Assembly: GCF_008312935.1 (NCBI RefSeq) | Contig: NZ_VSZO01000012.1 | Location: 496,001-560,000 of the forward strand | DNA length: 64,000 nucleotides | DNA from: Roseiconus lacunae | GTDB lineage: Bacteria > Planctomycetota > Planctomycetia > Pirellulales > Pirellulaceae | Direction of reading: 5' to 3' | In this document: positions 26,200-37,200 of the stretch, piece after piece | Numbering within the stretch: the first letter of the stretch is position 1 | Layout of the letters: each line of letters opens with the position of its first letter | Notes under the pieces: generated by a model | The model's database searches: none | Seen by the model: only the letters and a program-made list of their open reading frames with translations | What the model was told of the DNA's origin: nothing | Position numbers and translations under genes: made by a program

Positions 26200-26457
26200 A
26201 GGATCACTATTGGGTCGATGACTGTCAAGTGTGGTCGTTCGCCGCTGGAGAACGGTTTCGAAGCGATTTTGGCGGTGTTTTCGCCCCTGCAAACATTGTT
26301 TCGCGTGTCGTGCCCCCCACCCCGACAGTCGCGAACACGACGTAACAACTGGCGGATCGGTGTTTCTGATTTCTGGTTCGCCCACCACGGCGTGCCTGGT
26401 CGAGATAGGATAGGCACGATATCCCACTATTTCCCACCTGCCAGATTTGCATTGCTG

Positions 26458-27765
26458 ATGAGAATCTCCCGCCGATCGTTTGGATTGCTCGCCGGATCAA
26501 CCGCTGCGAGCCTCGCCGCTTCTTCTTCATGGGCCGAATCTGTCGCAACCGGCGGCACCGGTCCCTTGGAAACCTTTGTGCCCTGCCGAGCGATCACGAA
26601 GGGGCCCCAGCAACACTGGTTTGGCTACTACGACAAACGTGAATTTGATCCGACGAATACGCTTGTCCTTTCCAACGAAGTCGGATTCGAAGGCCGCTCT
26701 CCTACCGGCGACGACCAAATCAATGTTGGCTATGTCGACACCAAGTCCGATGATCAATGGGTACCGATCGGAACGAGCCGGGCTTGGGGTTGGCAGCAAG
26801 GCTGCATGCTGCAATGGATCGGGGACGACGGCAAACAAATCCTTTGGAATGACCGCGAAGGCGACTCCTTTGTCTGCCGAATCTACTCAACGGAAACGAA
26901 GCAAACCCGAACGATTGGGATGCCGATCTATACCGTCGCACCGAACGGAAAATTCGGCTTGTCGGCCGACTTTCGTCGTATCGACAACTTGCGTCCTGGA
27001 TACGGATACGATGGTCTTGCCGATCCCAATGTTAATCGACGAGCCCCCGATGACTCTGGGATCTGGCGCGTCGATTTGGAAACGGGCGAATCAACGTTGA
27101 TCCTTTCTCTTGCCGATGTGGCCGAGATTGCTTGGCCAGACGGCGACAAACACGCCGACGCATGGCACTACTTCAATCACCTACTGGTCAGCCCCGATAG
27201 CGAGCGGTTCATTGTCCTTCACCGCTATCGTCCCGAATTTGATCCTCAAACGCTACAGTTCAAAGGTGGTTTTGTCACTCGGATGTTGACAGCCGACGTC
27301 GATGGAAGCGATCGCTATGTGATCGATCCGTCAGGCTACACGTCACACTTTATCTGGAATGGTAACGACGCGGTGACGATGTGGACTCGGCCCGCCGGGA
27401 TGAAGAACGGATTCTATGATTTGACCGACAAGACCGATCAAGTCCGCCCCATCGGGCAAGACAAAATGCCAACGAATGGCCACAACACCTACCTTCCGGC
27501 GCCGTACCAAGATTGGATTCTGAACGATACGTATCCCGATCGCAAAACCAGTCGACAAACGGTTTACTTGTATCACGTCCCAAGTGGCCGGCGCTACGAC
27601 CTCGGACACTTTCCGTCACCGAAAGCCTATCGTGGCGAATGGCGATGTGACACGCACCCGCGAAGTAGTAACGATGGGAAGTTGGTCGCGATCGATAGCC
27701 CTCACGATGGCGGTCGACAAGTCTACCTGCTGGACGTTGCGGAGATCTTAGCCAAGCACGGCTAG
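26458..27765 (+). CDS. Tat-exported beta-propeller-like protein
   Basis: 435 residues from the ATG at 26458. The first residues, MRISRRSFGLLAGSTAASLA, form a twin-arginine signal (SRRSFG) with cleavage near SWA. The frame is open back to 26083 but that part lies over the feo operator. The mature protein is rich in repeated beta strands with Trp and Asp turns (HWFGYYDK, WGWQQGCMLQW, TVAPNGKFGLS, LLVSPDSERFIV, SNDGKLVAIDSPHDGG), like TolB/WD40-type propellers; it reminds me of oligogalacturonate-lyase-like propellers, but I see no proof of lyase activity. The likely location is the periplasm. It is divergent from feoA, which may be coincidental. Confidence 0.7.
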   Translation: MRISRRSFGLLAGSTAASLAASSSWAESVATGGTGPLETFVPCRAITKGPQQHWFGYYDKREFDPTNTLVLSNEVGFEGRSPTGDDQINVGYVDTKSDDQWVPIGTSRAWGWQQGCMLQWIGDDGKQILWNDREGDSFVCRIYSTETKQTRTIGMPIYTVAPNGKFGLSADFRRIDNLRPGYGYDGLADPNVNRRAPDDSGIWRVDLETGESTLILSLADVAEIAWPDGDKHADAWHYFNHLLVSPDSERFIVLHRYRPEFDPQTLQFKGGFVTRMLTADVDGSDRYVIDPSGYTSHFIWNGNDAVTMWTRPAGMKNGFYDLTDKTDQVRPIGQDKMPTNGHNTYLPAPYQDWILNDTYPDRKTSRQTVYLYHVPSGRRYDLGHFPSPKAYRGEWRCDTHPRSSNDGKLVAIDSPHDGGRQVYLLDVAEILAKHG

Positions 27766-28051
27766 CGTTTGGCCAACGATTTAGATGAGGAATAGCCGAA
27801 TGGCGTCAGCCTCGGTCTCTGTGCGATAACCGGAACTTAGCAGGTAAACTCGAGTCTTTGGGTTTCAACATCTGGATAACCCCCTCCCGCTAGCGGGAGG
27901 TCCGGACGAGTAAACGGCCGGGGAGGGTGAAATGGCTTAAACCGAATCTTTCAGGTTCATTTGCTTAGCGCGCCGGCTGATCCGCCGGTTCCAAAACCTT
28001 GGTAAGACGGCGCACTAGCATTGGCATCTCCAGATAACCTTGACGCCCGGA
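27766..28051. repeat. Intergenic repeat-like segment with 18-bp palindrome
   Basis: 286 bp between the propeller gene and waaA, with no gene. CCTCCCGCTAGCGGGAGG at 27883-27900 is a perfect 18-bp palindrome, followed by GTCCGGACG-like and GGGGAGGG tracts. The segment looks like an interspersed repeat (REP-like) of the kind scattered between genes in large planctomycete genomes. There is only one copy in this window, so this is a suspicion. No T-run follows the hairpin. Confidence 0.4.
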
Positions 28052-29452
28052 TCAGGCGGCACGGTTCGATTGCCGATTCGGGCGAACCGGCAATAGTGAT
28101 GCCAACATTTCCAGTGTGTTGCTGGTCGCCCCGCGATGCGATTCGACAACCATCTTCGCAGCCCGTCCGAGTTGGTTAGCGGCAGGTTCGTCGTTTAGAC
28201 AGCGACGAACAAACGATTCCAAGTCCGCTTCGTCCGAACAACGAACCGCAGCCGTAGCATCTAACAAACGCCCGGCAATTTCTGCAAAGTTACGCGTGTT
28301 GGGACCGAAGGAAACGGCGTTCCCATAACCGGCGGGCTCCAACATATTCTGTCCGCCGCGGTCACCAAAGCTTCCACCCACGGTCGCGAGTTGCCCGACA
28401 CCCCACCAGTGGCGAAGTTCTCCGATCGTGTCGACCAGGATGACTTCATCCGATGTCCAAACCCTTGCGACATCCGTGGATTCCTGTTCCAGTTGGTGTG
28501 ACCTGCGCCGGCAACGAAAATTGAACTCATCGATTAAACCTGCTACTTCATCAAAACGTTCTTGATGACGTGGGACCAGCACCAATCGCAACTCTGGAAA
28601 AGACTGCACAAGTCGACGATAGATCGAAAGGGCCATCGCCTCTTCGCCGTCTTGCGTGCTACCAACGACCCAGACCCGATGCCAGGCGGCAACGCCGGCC
28701 CAGTCCAATCGTGACTGAACATCGACGTTGTCGCGAGAGTCAGGGGCGTTGTCAAACTTCATCGATCCGGTAACCAACAACCGTGAAGGCCCGGTCCCGC
28801 AATCGACAAATCGTTCGGCCGTCACTTTGTCCTGGCACCCGACACGCGTGAGCCCCGCAAAGATTGGTCGCGTTATTCCGCTCAGACGCTGATAGCCCTC
28901 GGCACTCCGCCGACTCAAACGCCCGTTGATCACCGCGACATCGACGCCCCGCCGCCGAGTTCGCTTGATTAGGTTTGGCCAAAGTTCTAATTCAACCAAT
29001 ACCAACAACACAGGATCGAGGTTTCGCAGCGTGCGATCGACGGCCCAGCTAAAATCCAGCGGGCAAAAGAACACGGCATCGGAGCCAAATTTTTGACACG
29101 CAAGATCGTAGCCTGTATCCGTGCTGGTGCTGACGACGATCGGTGAATGCGGATTTTGCCGACGCAATGTTTCGACAAGTTTCCCGATCAAGTTCACCTC
29201 ACCGACGCTAACCGCATGAATCCAAATCGGTTTCGGCGTCCGCTGCAGCTCGCCGCCGTGTTGTTCGACGAAGACTTGTTTGACGGTCGATTGACTCTTC
29301 AAACGCTGCCGCATTCGAAGAGCCCTCCGAGGTGACAAGCCGAAGAACTTCTCGCACCGACCGCGTCGGTATCGTCCGTGACGGATCATCCGATAGACGA
29401 TCCATGGTGACGCGATGACCAAGCCGGTCAGGTAAATGAAGTTGGCAAACAC
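28052..29452 (-). CDS. waaA: 3-deoxy-D-manno-octulosonic acid (Kdo) transferase
   Basis: 466-residue inner-membrane-anchored GT30/GT-B glycosyltransferase that adds Kdo to lipid A precursor, evidence for a lipopolysaccharide outer membrane. An N-terminal membrane anchor (about 4-20) is followed by the basic YRRGRCEKFFG stretch, the WIHAVSVGEVN block containing the catalytic Glu, the VLVELELWPNLI block, and the C-terminal NMLEPAGYGNAVSFGP donor-site block. The length is slightly above the usual 420-430. The start is the first Met, which gives the normal anchor. It lies downstream of secA on the opposite side of a 256-bp gap, so its own promoter is expected. Confidence 0.95.
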   Translation of the reverse strand: MFANFIYLTGLVIASPWIVYRMIRHGRYRRGRCEKFFGLSPRRALRMRQRLKSQSTVKQVFVEQHGGELQRTPKPIWIHAVSVGEVNLIGKLVETLRRQNPHSPIVVSTSTDTGYDLACQKFGSDAVFFCPLDFSWAVDRTLRNLDPVLLVLVELELWPNLIKRTRRRGVDVAVINGRLSRRSAEGYQRLSGITRPIFAGLTRVGCQDKVTAERFVDCGTGPSRLLVTGSMKFDNAPDSRDNVDVQSRLDWAGVAAWHRVWVVGSTQDGEEAMALSIYRRLVQSFPELRLVLVPRHQERFDEVAGLIDEFNFRCRRRSHQLEQESTDVARVWTSDEVILVDTIGELRHWWGVGQLATVGGSFGDRGGQNMLEPAGYGNAVSFGPNTRNFAEIAGRLLDATAAVRCSDEADLESFVRRCLNDEPAANQLGRAAKMVVESHRGATSNTLEMLASLLPVRPNRQSNRAA

Positions 29453-29708
29453 GGTGGACTCCTTTCCTTAACCGAATGGCAAGCCGGCCGAACGCTGGAG
29501 CTTCCACACTCGCCTCTCTCTTGAGACGAATGTAGGCTTTCGAACACAATTCAAGCCTGTTGAAAAAAACGTCGCCAACGCTCCGTCTGAATCAAAGGTC
29601 TGGGCTCGTCAGCCGACGACTGTTAGCCCGTTGATTACACCGAAACCGTAGCAAACGCCAGTCGACGAATCCTGCCCCCAATTGTTAACGAGACTCGAGG
29701 TTACTGAA

Positions 29709-32700
29709 CTACTTTCGCATACAGCAGGCTTTGTATTTTTTGCCGCTACCACAGGGGCAGGGATCATTGCGTCCGACTTTCACCCCGACATTTCGAATCG
29801 GTTCGGGCTTCGCATCGGTTGATTGATTACTAGCTTCGGCGGCCTGCTGAGCTGCGGTCTGAGACGCTGCTTGGGTTGCGGTCCCCGATCCCCCGGCGTT
29901 TCCGCTGGCGATCGAACCGGCCCGATCGTGACGCGCCTTAGCATCGACCCACGTGCTTCGAATGAACTCTTGGTTGAACGATTCCATTCGAAAGACCAAC
30001 CCGGTGACTTGCTCTCCGACCGATTCCCACATCTGATCGAACAATCGCATTCCTTCGCGTTTGTATTCGACCTTGGGATCCAGCTGGGCGTAACCTTTCA
30101 GTCCGACACTGCTGCGCAGGTGATCCATCGTCAGTAGGTGGTTCTTCCACGCGTCGTCGACGATATTCAACAAGATTTGTCGCTCCATCCGTCGCATTTC
30201 GGGGTGGAACCGATCATCGACGGCACCGCTGACGGCCAACTGCAGCTCGTTGCGGTTCATTCGAGAGAAGTCTTCGACGTCGACCGAAGCGCCGAGTTCG
30301 ACCTTCATCCATTCGACCAGGTCCTCCAGCTTGCTCGTTCCACTGGCCGCCACGGAAGCGGTTTTGTCGTTGTCGACGTTCGCGAACAAGTCGGCGACAC
30401 GCTTATTGGCCTCGTTCAGCAACGGTTCGGCCTCGGTCGCCATTTCTCGGCTAAACGCGGTCAGCTGAGTCTTCAAATCATCTCGGTTAAGCGGAACGTC
30501 ATCGACCGTCATCGTCTTTTCGAAGCGTCGCGCGATCCAATCGACCAGGCCTTCGCGGTTGAGTACGACCTGCGAGCCCTGGGGAACGGTGAACTGGGAA
30601 ATTCCGGCCAGGGCGGGGTACTCGGTTTCCTTTTCGGCGTACGCTTGCTCGGCGCGGGCCACCAACTCGCCGGTCACGCTGCGACGATCTTCGACATCGC
30701 GAAACTCTTCCGGTGTCGTCTCGATTCCAAACCGATAACGCATCCAGCCGCACAGCATCCGCAGCCCATAATCCGCATCGAGCAGCGGTTCCCCTTCACT
30801 CAGGTCGACTTCGGCGATCCTTGCATGAGCTTTATCGATTAGGTTTTTGATCAGATCATCACGATCCATGTTCTTAAGTTGATGATCTTGATAATTCGTT
30901 CCCAACGTGGTGTTGGCCCATTTTGCCATGGCCTTGAGGTTCCATTCCTCTTCCATACCGACCGGCAAGTTTTCTTCGACCACTTCTTCGACAAGCACTT
31001 CGGAGGCACGCTCGGCTTGCTCCCGCGCATAAGTCGTCGCCATCGAGATTTCCATGTTCTGGAAATCTTTCGGCTCAAGCGTGCAACCGAGCTTGCCACC
31101 GGCGAATGCGGCAAACGTTTCGACGCCGTAGTCGGGATCCAAAAACGTTTCGACCTGTTGCTCGATCTGCGAATGAATCAGTTCCAGGATCATGTCCCGC
31201 GAACTGTGTCCGTCGAGGAGATTTTGTCGGTAGCGATACACACGTTTTCGCTGCTCGTCCATCACCTCGTCATAGTCCAGAAGGCTCTTCCGCATTTCAA
31301 AGTTGCGTTCTTCGACCTTCTTTTGGGCCGCGGCGATCCGCCGGGTCACCAGCTTCGACTCGAGCGGTTCGTCCTCACGCATGCCGATGCGTTCCATCAT
31401 GTTCTTCACCCATTCACCGGCGAAGATTCGCATCAAGTCATCTTCGAGCGACAAGAAGAATCGACTCGAACCGGGGTCACCTTGGCGTCCACAACGACCG
31501 CGCAACTGCAAGTCAATCCGGCGTGATTCGTGGCGTTCGGTTCCGAGCACACACAATCCGCCGAGTTGACGAATGTGTTCGCCTTGCTCGCTCATCCCCT
31601 CGGCTTTATCGAACGACTCGACCAGTTCATTCCATTCTTCATCGGGAACGTCTAGTCGGGTTTCGTACTTATGCTGTAGCTGTGCCCAGGCTTTGTTTTC
31701 GGGGTTACCACCGAGGATAATATCCGTTCCCCGACCGGCCATGTTGGTGGCGATCGTCACGGCAAACTTTCGCCCGGCTTGGGCGACAATATCGGCTTCA
31801 CGTTGGTGCTGCTTGGCGTTCAAGACCTCGTGCTCGATGCCACGACGTTCGAGCAAACGGCTGAGCGTTTCGCTTTTTTCGATACTGACCGTCCCGACCA
31901 AAACCGGACGACCTTTGTATTCGATCGCGTGGATCTTGGAACGTGGAATTGTTTGCGTTTGCTTTTCGCCTTTGGCGACGATTTTGATTTCGTCGTCGCT
32001 CTCTTCCTTGATGTCGCCCCAGACTTCATCGCCATCTTTGGTCACGACGACGTCCCATTTGACGGTCCGCTCGATCTCTGCGGCGAGGGCTTTAAACTTG
32101 AATTCTTCGGTCAGATAGATGACGTCGGGATACTCCAACCGCTGCAAACCACGATTGGTCGGAATCGCGACCACGTCCAACTGGTAGATTTTCCAAAACT
32201 CGTTCGCCTCGGTCATCGCCGTACCGGTCATCCCGGACAGCTTCTTGTACATCTTGAAGATGTTCTGCAGCGATGCGGTCGCGAAGGTCTGGGTTTCCGG
32301 TTTGATCGGGACGCCTTCTTTCGCTTCGACCGCTTGGTGCAAGCCATCACTCCATTGACGACCGTCCATCAAACGACCGGTGAACTCGTCAACGATCACA
32401 ATCTGCTTGTCTTTGACGACGTAATTGACGTCACGTTTGTAGAGGAAGTGGGCTTTGAGCGAATTATCGATCAGGTGAGGCCACTCCATGTTGCCGGCCG
32501 TGTAAAAGCTCTCAACACCGGCTAGCTTTTCCGCCTCACGCACCCCATCGTCGGTCAACGTGACGTTGCGTTGTTTCTCGTCGACGGTGAAGTGAACGTC
32601 TTGTTGCAATTGCCGCGCGACCCGGTCGGCATCGGCATAGCGACCGAGATCCATGTCGCTGGGGCCACTGATGATCAACGGCGTTCGTGCTTCGTCGATC

Positions 32701-33431
32701 AAGATATTGTCGACTTCGTCGATGATCGCGTAGTTCAGCGGTCCCTGGCACTGCTGAGCTTCCGGTGGGAAACGGTCATCGCCTTGGGCGGCCGGGCGCA
32801 TGTTGTCGCGCAGGTAGTCAAAGCCGAATTCGTTATTCGTTCCATAGGTGATGTCACAGCGATACGCCGCTTGCTTTTCGTGGGTCGACATCCCCGACTG
32901 AATTGCGTTGACGGTCAATCCCAAGTTCATGTACAGCGGCGCCATCCACTCCATGTCACGACGGGCCAAGTAATCATTGACCGTGATGACATGAACGCCT
33001 TTTCCTTCGAGTGCATTGAGGTAGGCGGGAAGGGTAGCGACCAGTGTTTTTCCTTCACCGGTGACCATTTCGGCGATCTTACCTTGGTGAAGCACCATGC
33101 CGCCGATTAGCTGGACGTCATAATGCCGCATACCAAGGAATCGCTTGCCGCCTTCGCGGCAGACTGCGAACGCTTCGACGAGAATGTCGTCCAAGGATTC
33201 GCCGTCGCGAATTCGCTGACGGAAGAGCTGTGTTTGCTCGCGGAGTTCCTCGTCGCTCATCGCCTCATACTTAGGCTCAAGCGCCGTAATCTCCTCCGCC
33301 CGGGTCTGCAACGCAGCAACTTGGCGAGCGTTGGCCGAACCGAAGACCGACGTCACACCTCGCTCGAAAGAGCTCAGCAGCCCGCCGAAGACTGCTCCGG
33401 TAATATCCACTAGGGTTTCAAAAAACGACAT
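29709..33431 (-). CDS. secA: Preprotein translocase ATPase SecA (enlarged)
   Basis: Motor ATPase of the Sec pathway that drives unfolded proteins through SecYEG. At 1,240 residues it is well above the roughly 840-900 of model bacteria. Recognised parts: Walker A in [11 protein letters not shown], Walker [15 protein letters not shown], the preprotein cross-linking domain, motif VI region [26 protein letters not shown], the helical scaffold with [18 protein letters not shown] (about 1100), and the C-terminal zinc-binding tail [18 protein letters not shown]. Extra sequence includes a charged beta-rich insert near 462-502 ([12 protein letters not shown] onward) and more than 200 residues before the last helical-scaffold block. 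The core motifs are intact, so it should be functional. Confidence 0.97.
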   Translation of the reverse strand: MSFFETLVDITGAVFGGLLSSFERGVTSVFGSANARQVAALQTRAEEITALEPKYEAMSDEELREQTQLFRQRIRDGESLDDILVEAFAVCREGGKRFLGMRHYDVQLIGGMVLHQGKIAEMVTGEGKTLVATLPAYLNALEGKGVHVITVNDYLARRDMEWMAPLYMNLGLTVNAIQSGMSTHEKQAAYRCDITYGTNNEFGFDYLRDNMRPAAQGDDRFPPEAQQCQGPLNYAIIDEVDNILIDEARTPLIISGPSDMDLGRYADADRVARQLQQDVHFTVDEKQRNVTLTDDGVREAEKLAGVESFYTAGNMEWPHLIDNSLKAHFLYKRDVNYVVKDKQIVIVDEFTGRLMDGRQWSDGLHQAVEAKEGVPIKPETQTFATASLQNIFKMYKKLSGMTGTAMTEANEFWKIYQLDVVAIPTNRGLQRLEYPDVIYLTEEFKFKALAAEIERTVKWDVVVTKDGDEVWGDIKEESDDEIKIVAKGEKQTQTIPRSKIHAIEYKGRPVLVGTVSIEKSETLSRLLERRGIEHEVLNAKQHQREADIVAQAGRKFAVTIATNMAGRGTDIILGGNPENKAWAQLQHKYETRLDVPDEEWNELVESFDKAEGMSEQGEHIRQLGGLCVLGTERHESRRIDLQLRGRCGRQGDPGSSRFFLSLEDDLMRIFAGEWVKNMMERIGMREDEPLESKLVTRRIAAAQKKVEERNFEMRKSLLDYDEVMDEQRKRVYRYRQNLLDGHSSRDMILELIHSQIEQQVETFLDPDYGVETFAAFAGGKLGCTLEPKDFQNMEISMATTYAREQAERASEVLVEEVVEENLPVGMEEEWNLKAMAKWANTTLGTNYQDHQLKNMDRDDLIKNLIDKAHARIAEVDLSEGEPLLDADYGLRMLCGWMRYRFGIETTPEEFRDVEDRRSVTGELVARAEQAYAEKETEYPALAGISQFTVPQGSQVVLNREGLVDWIARRFEKTMTVDDVPLNRDDLKTQLTAFSREMATEAEPLLNEANKRVADLFANVDNDKTASVAASGTSKLEDLVEWMKVELGASVDVEDFSRMNRNELQLAVSGAVDDRFHPEMRRMERQILLNIVDDAWKNHLLTMDHLRSSVGLKGYAQLDPKVEYKREGMRLFDQMWESVGEQVTGLVFRMESFNQEFIRSTWVDAKARHDRAGSIASGNAGGSGTATQAASQTAAQQAAEASNQSTDAKPEPIRNVGVKVGRNDPCPCGSGKKYKACCMRK

Positions 33432-33862
33432 CGTTGAATCGTTGGTTGGTTTCGATCGATCGCTTGCACGACGAACCTTTCAGGCATCCAAACCTTTCGT
33501 TCGTCGGCACTGGGGACAGATTGGCAGCGCAGCCCGCCCACGTCCAGATCAGCCAATTTCGGACCAAAATTGCACTCAACCGAGACTCATCGGGCGTTGG
33601 GGGTCGTGCCACAAAGGCAGCGAGTAAAGCTAAACGCTTTGGGTGGCTTAGGTTAGGGTGTTTCACCGGAGGGGTCAACGCCGGTCAAAAGTTGGCGAAA
33701 AATCATGCGATCGATCCCGAATCCCTTCTCGGGAACGGCTAACGAATTTTGACACGTTCAGCTAAACTGCCGACCGAACCGCCCGATTCGGGCCGTTTTG
33801 CTTTTGGGGCCCATTCCACCCCCGTGCCCGCACGACTCGTCCGTTTATCCCGATCGCCGTCC
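33432..33862. other. Divergent region secA / rpiB, no gene
   Basis: 431 bp holding the promoters of secA (minus) and rpiB (plus). Open frames are short and unconvincing. Two small hairpins are visible: TCCCGA/TCGGGA at about 33717-33735 and GCCCG/CGGGC at 33781-33793, the latter followed by a T-rich stretch. Their function is unclear, and a transcription start between them and rpiB cannot be excluded. Confidence 0.4.
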
Positions 33863-34381
<519 letters not shown>

Positions 34382-34397
34382 TCAGGAGACGATTGCT

Positions 34398-35666
34398 ATG
34401 ACGGAAATGCTTGGCGGTCCTTTTTTCTCAGTTGCCGGCGCGGGGGAATCCCACGGGCCCGGTATCACCACGATCGTTTTTGGTTGCCCACCGGGGCTGG
34501 AAATTTCTCGAGATCGTGTGCAGACCTTTCTCGATCGCCGACGCCCGGGCGGCAACAAACACGGCACCCCACGCAACGAAAAAGACAAAGTCGTCTTCCT
34601 GAGCGGCCTTTATCAAACCGACCATGAAGCATTACTCGGTCCGTCGACGATCTCCGTCAACGTTGACGGCAACACGTTCGAAACCGAAGCCTACGAACGC
34701 GGCTTCACGACCGGCGAACCGATCGCGGCACTGGTGCTTTCGACCAGCAAGAAATCGGGAGACTACACCCAGTTCATCGGTCCCTCCGGACAAGTTCGGC
34801 CCGGTCACACCGACTTGGTGAAGTACCACAAATCACAAGGCTATGTCGACATTCGCGGCGGCGGACGCAGTAGCTATCGAGCCACGATCAGTGACGTCGT
34901 CGGCGGCAGCATCGCCCGCCAGTTCTTAGAGACGACATTTCAAACCGTGTTGATCTCGTCAATTAACCAGGTCGGCGAACTGAAATCAAAAGGCTCACTC
35001 GCCGAACAATGCCAAGCCCTTTACGATCGATTTCGACGCGATGACGCCCCCACGATCATCCCGCCCGATGCGATCGCCGACCTCCAACAGACAATCGATA
35101 ACGCCGAGATCCCCTCGGTCGATCCGGACTTTGCCGAGCAAGCGGGTGAGCTGATCAAGGAGACTCGCAAGGAAGGCGATTCGCTTGGCGCGAGCGTCGA
35201 AGTGGTCGCGCTCAACGTCCCATCACTGCTCGGCGATCCACTTTACCAATCGCTGAAAGCACGATTGATGGGGGCCCTCGGCGGACTTAATGCGGTTCAG
35301 TCCTGCGAAATCGGATCGGGGAAAGCGGTTGTCAGCCGCCGCGGAAGCGCGAACAACGATCCGATCCGAAGTTCGGGGTACGTCGGCAATACCCATGGCG
35401 GACTGATCGGTGGCATGACCACCGGAATGCCCCTGATCTGCGAGGTGGGTTTTAAACCGACGTCGACAATCAACAAACCACAACAGTCAGTGTCGAAGGA
35501 TCTCACCGAGATCGATTTCGAACTTGAAAAGGGACGCCACGACCCGTGTGTCGGTGTTCGGGCCGGCGTCACGCTAGAATCACGGCTGGCGATCGAATTG
35601 ATGAATGCGGCACTCAGCCAACGATCACAATCTCTCGCCGATGGCCTGCCTAGCATTTTTGGCTAA
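34398..35666 (+). CDS. aroC: Chorismate synthase
   Basis: Converts 5-enolpyruvylshikimate 3-phosphate to chorismate, the last shikimate step, using reduced FMN. The 422 residues are somewhat longer than the common 360-390. Conserved blocks: GESHGPG near residue 16, RRRPGGNKHGTPRNE, SYRATISDVVGG, the RRGSANNDPI and NTHGGLIGGMTTGMPL blocks, and the C-terminal RHDPCVGVRAG segment. It is 16 bp after rpiB with AGGAG at 34384-34388, so translation should follow well. It is followed after 73 bp by a membrane protein gene on the same strand. Confidence 0.96.
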   Translation: MTEMLGGPFFSVAGAGESHGPGITTIVFGCPPGLEISRDRVQTFLDRRRPGGNKHGTPRNEKDKVVFLSGLYQTDHEALLGPSTISVNVDGNTFETEAYERGFTTGEPIAALVLSTSKKSGDYTQFIGPSGQVRPGHTDLVKYHKSQGYVDIRGGGRSSYRATISDVVGGSIARQFLETTFQTVLISSINQVGELKSKGSLAEQCQALYDRFRRDDAPTIIPPDAIADLQQTIDNAEIPSVDPDFAEQAGELIKETRKEGDSLGASVEVVALNVPSLLGDPLYQSLKARLMGALGGLNAVQSCEIGSGKAVVSRRGSANNDPIRSSGYVGNTHGGLIGGMTTGMPLICEVGFKPTSTINKPQQSVSKDLTEIDFELEKGRHDPCVGVRAGVTLESRLAIELMNAALSQRSQSLADGLPSIFG

Positions 35667-35739
35667 CTAAACTATGCCTTCGTCGCCGTGGCGACGCTTT
35701 TCCTGCTCATGCCCTCGTTCGCCGCACGCCCAACGCACC

Positions 35740-36759
35740 ATGAAGATCAAATGCCCCGGTTGCGCCACCGTCCTGCAGGTCCCTGACTCGGCCGCCGGCA
35801 AGACAGTCAAATGCAAGTGCGGAAAACAATTTCGGGTCCCCACCGCCACAGCAGCAGGTAGCAGTACAGCAGCAGGTAGCAGTACAGCAGCAGGTAGCAG
35901 TACAGCAGCAGGTAGCAGTACAGCAGCAGGTAGCAGTACAGCAGCAAGCGCTAGTTCAGCACAAAAGCCGGCCGCCCCGAGGGCAGTCGCCCAGCGACCG
36001 GCCCAGCAGCCGGCCCAGCAACCGGCGGCGCCCGCGGCCCAACCTTTTAACCCGTTCACGACCGAAGCATCGACGTCGGGAGGGATCTTAGACGAACTGA
36101 CCGACTCTGACTTCTCGGGTATCAAACAAGTTGCCGTCCCCGGTAGGTCCAGCGGGCCCGCTCCCGTCAATGCGAACACCAGCAAACTCCTCGACGAAGC
36201 AATGTCGAGCACGAAGAAACAGTCCAAAGGCGTAGCTTCCCACGCTGCGGCGCCTCGCCCTGGATTCTTGACGTTTCTGGGAGTCATCAACGGACTCGGC
36301 GCGATTGTCTTCATCGCTTTGATCCTGATCACCCTTGGCTTTCTCGACATGGTCGCCGCCGCCGAAGGCATGGCCGATGACGACGCAGTCGGCACGCTTC
36401 GCGTCATCGCGATCGTCGGCCTGGGTAGCTTGGCCGCGATGTCACTGGCCACTGCCGTCGCTTGTTTTGTGCGTGGAAAATTGTCCTGGTACGTCGTGTT
36501 GGTCAGCTACGGCTGGGCGGCAGCGAATCATATTTTCACCCTTATCGACAGCGTCACTGCCGACGAAATAGACCCAACGATCGCGCGAACGATCGGCCGC
36601 ATGGTGTTCGGCTTTGGCATTTGGGCGTTTTTGCATGGCCCATCGGTCCGCTCCTTCTATGGCACCAACGAAGAACCCGTTTGGCGGGTCGTCGCATTTG
36701 ACGTACTCGGCATTTCCATCGGAGCCGGCTTTGGAATCGCCGCCCTGGTTCTAGCGTAG
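35740..36759 (+). CDS. Zinc-ribbon membrane protein with hexapeptide repeat
   Basis: 339 residues from the ATG at 35740. It starts MKIKCPGCATVLQVPDSAAG, a CxxC...CxC zinc-ribbon (MJ0042-like) common in planctomycete proteins, which is why a longer start at 35674 is rejected. Next comes a TAAGSS repeat (about 37-72), then an Ala/Pro/Gln-rich linker, then a C-terminal membrane domain with about four segments (FLTFLGVINGLGAIVFIALI, VIAIVGLGSLAAMSLATAVA, VVLVSYGWAAANHIFTLI, VLGISIGAGFGIAALVLA). The function is unknown; it could be a membrane sensor or a zinc-binding structural protein. It is co-directional with aroC and convergent with the DUF3750 gene. Confidence 0.75.
   Translation: MKIKCPGCATVLQVPDSAAGKTVKCKCGKQFRVPTATAAGSSTAAGSSTAAGSSTAAGSSTAAGSSTAASASSAQKPAAPRAVAQRPAQQPAQQPAAPAAQPFNPFTTEASTSGGILDELTDSDFSGIKQVAVPGRSSGPAPVNANTSKLLDEAMSSTKKQSKGVASHAAAPRPGFLTFLGVINGLGAIVFIALILITLGFLDMVAAAEGMADDDAVGTLRVIAIVGLGSLAAMSLATAVACFVRGKLSWYVVLVSYGWAAANHIFTLIDSVTADEIDPTIARTIGRMVFGFGIWAFLHGPSVRSFYGTNEEPVWRVVAFDVLGISIGAGFGIAALVLA
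35848..35955 (+). repeat. 18-bp tandem repeat, five exact copies plus one decayed
   Basis: The unit ACAGCAGCAGGTAGCAGT (Thr-Ala-Ala-Gly-Ser-Ser) occurs five times without a mismatch at 35848-35937, then once in degraded form to 35955. It is in frame within the zinc-ribbon membrane protein, between the metal-binding head and the membrane part. Exact copies point to recent expansion by slippage, so copy number may vary between strains. Confidence 0.95.
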
Positions 36760-36786
36760 CGGCTGATTGTTGCCGGCATCGACCGC

Positions 36787-37200
36787 TTACCATCTCGCAA
36801 ACCCGCGCCCGATCGCGCGGACGCCCAACCGATAACGATCTTGCAAGCACCACTGGATGTAGGTGTTGCTGTTGGGGCCTGGGACATAGTGATAGCGATC
36901 GCACCACGGATATTCTTTTGGCGATGACACCAGCCGTTCGGCGATCGCCTCGGCATCCTCATCGACGAACTCGTGCAAAAAATACCCACGGCTATCGCGG
37001 ATCCATCCGAACGCAGGCAGCATGTTGCGATGCAAGTGCCCCCACGACTGTGGACTCTGGTTGGGATACTGCCAAACTTCCCAACGATCTGTCCGATCGC
37101 CATCACAGATCACCAGCCAACAATGCTCGGCAAAACGAACGACCCGTGGCAGACGACCGGCCCAAAGCTGGACCGAAAATTTACGAGCCGATGCCACCAC
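36787..37200 (-). CDS. DUF3750 family protein
   Basis: 137 residues from the GTG at 37200. This start has GGAG about five bases upstream and overlaps the 3' end of holB by 20 bp; an earlier TTG at 37245 or ATG at 37296 would overlap holB more. The protein contains FSVQLWAGRLPRVVRFAEHC, WEVWQ, WGHLHRNMLPAFGW and a late YVPGPNSNTYIQWCLQ block, the conserved pattern of DUF3750. The His, Cys and Asn residues in conserved blocks hint at a papain-like fold, but no activity is shown. It is last in a compact operon with sua5-ptp, rpiB and holB. Confidence 0.82.
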   Translation of the reverse strand: MVASARKFSVQLWAGRLPRVVRFAEHCWLVICDGDRTDRWEVWQYPNQSPQSWGHLHRNMLPAFGWIRDSRGYFLHEFVDEDAEAIAERLVSSPKEYPWCDRYHYVPGPNSNTYIQWCLQDRYRLGVRAIGRGFARW

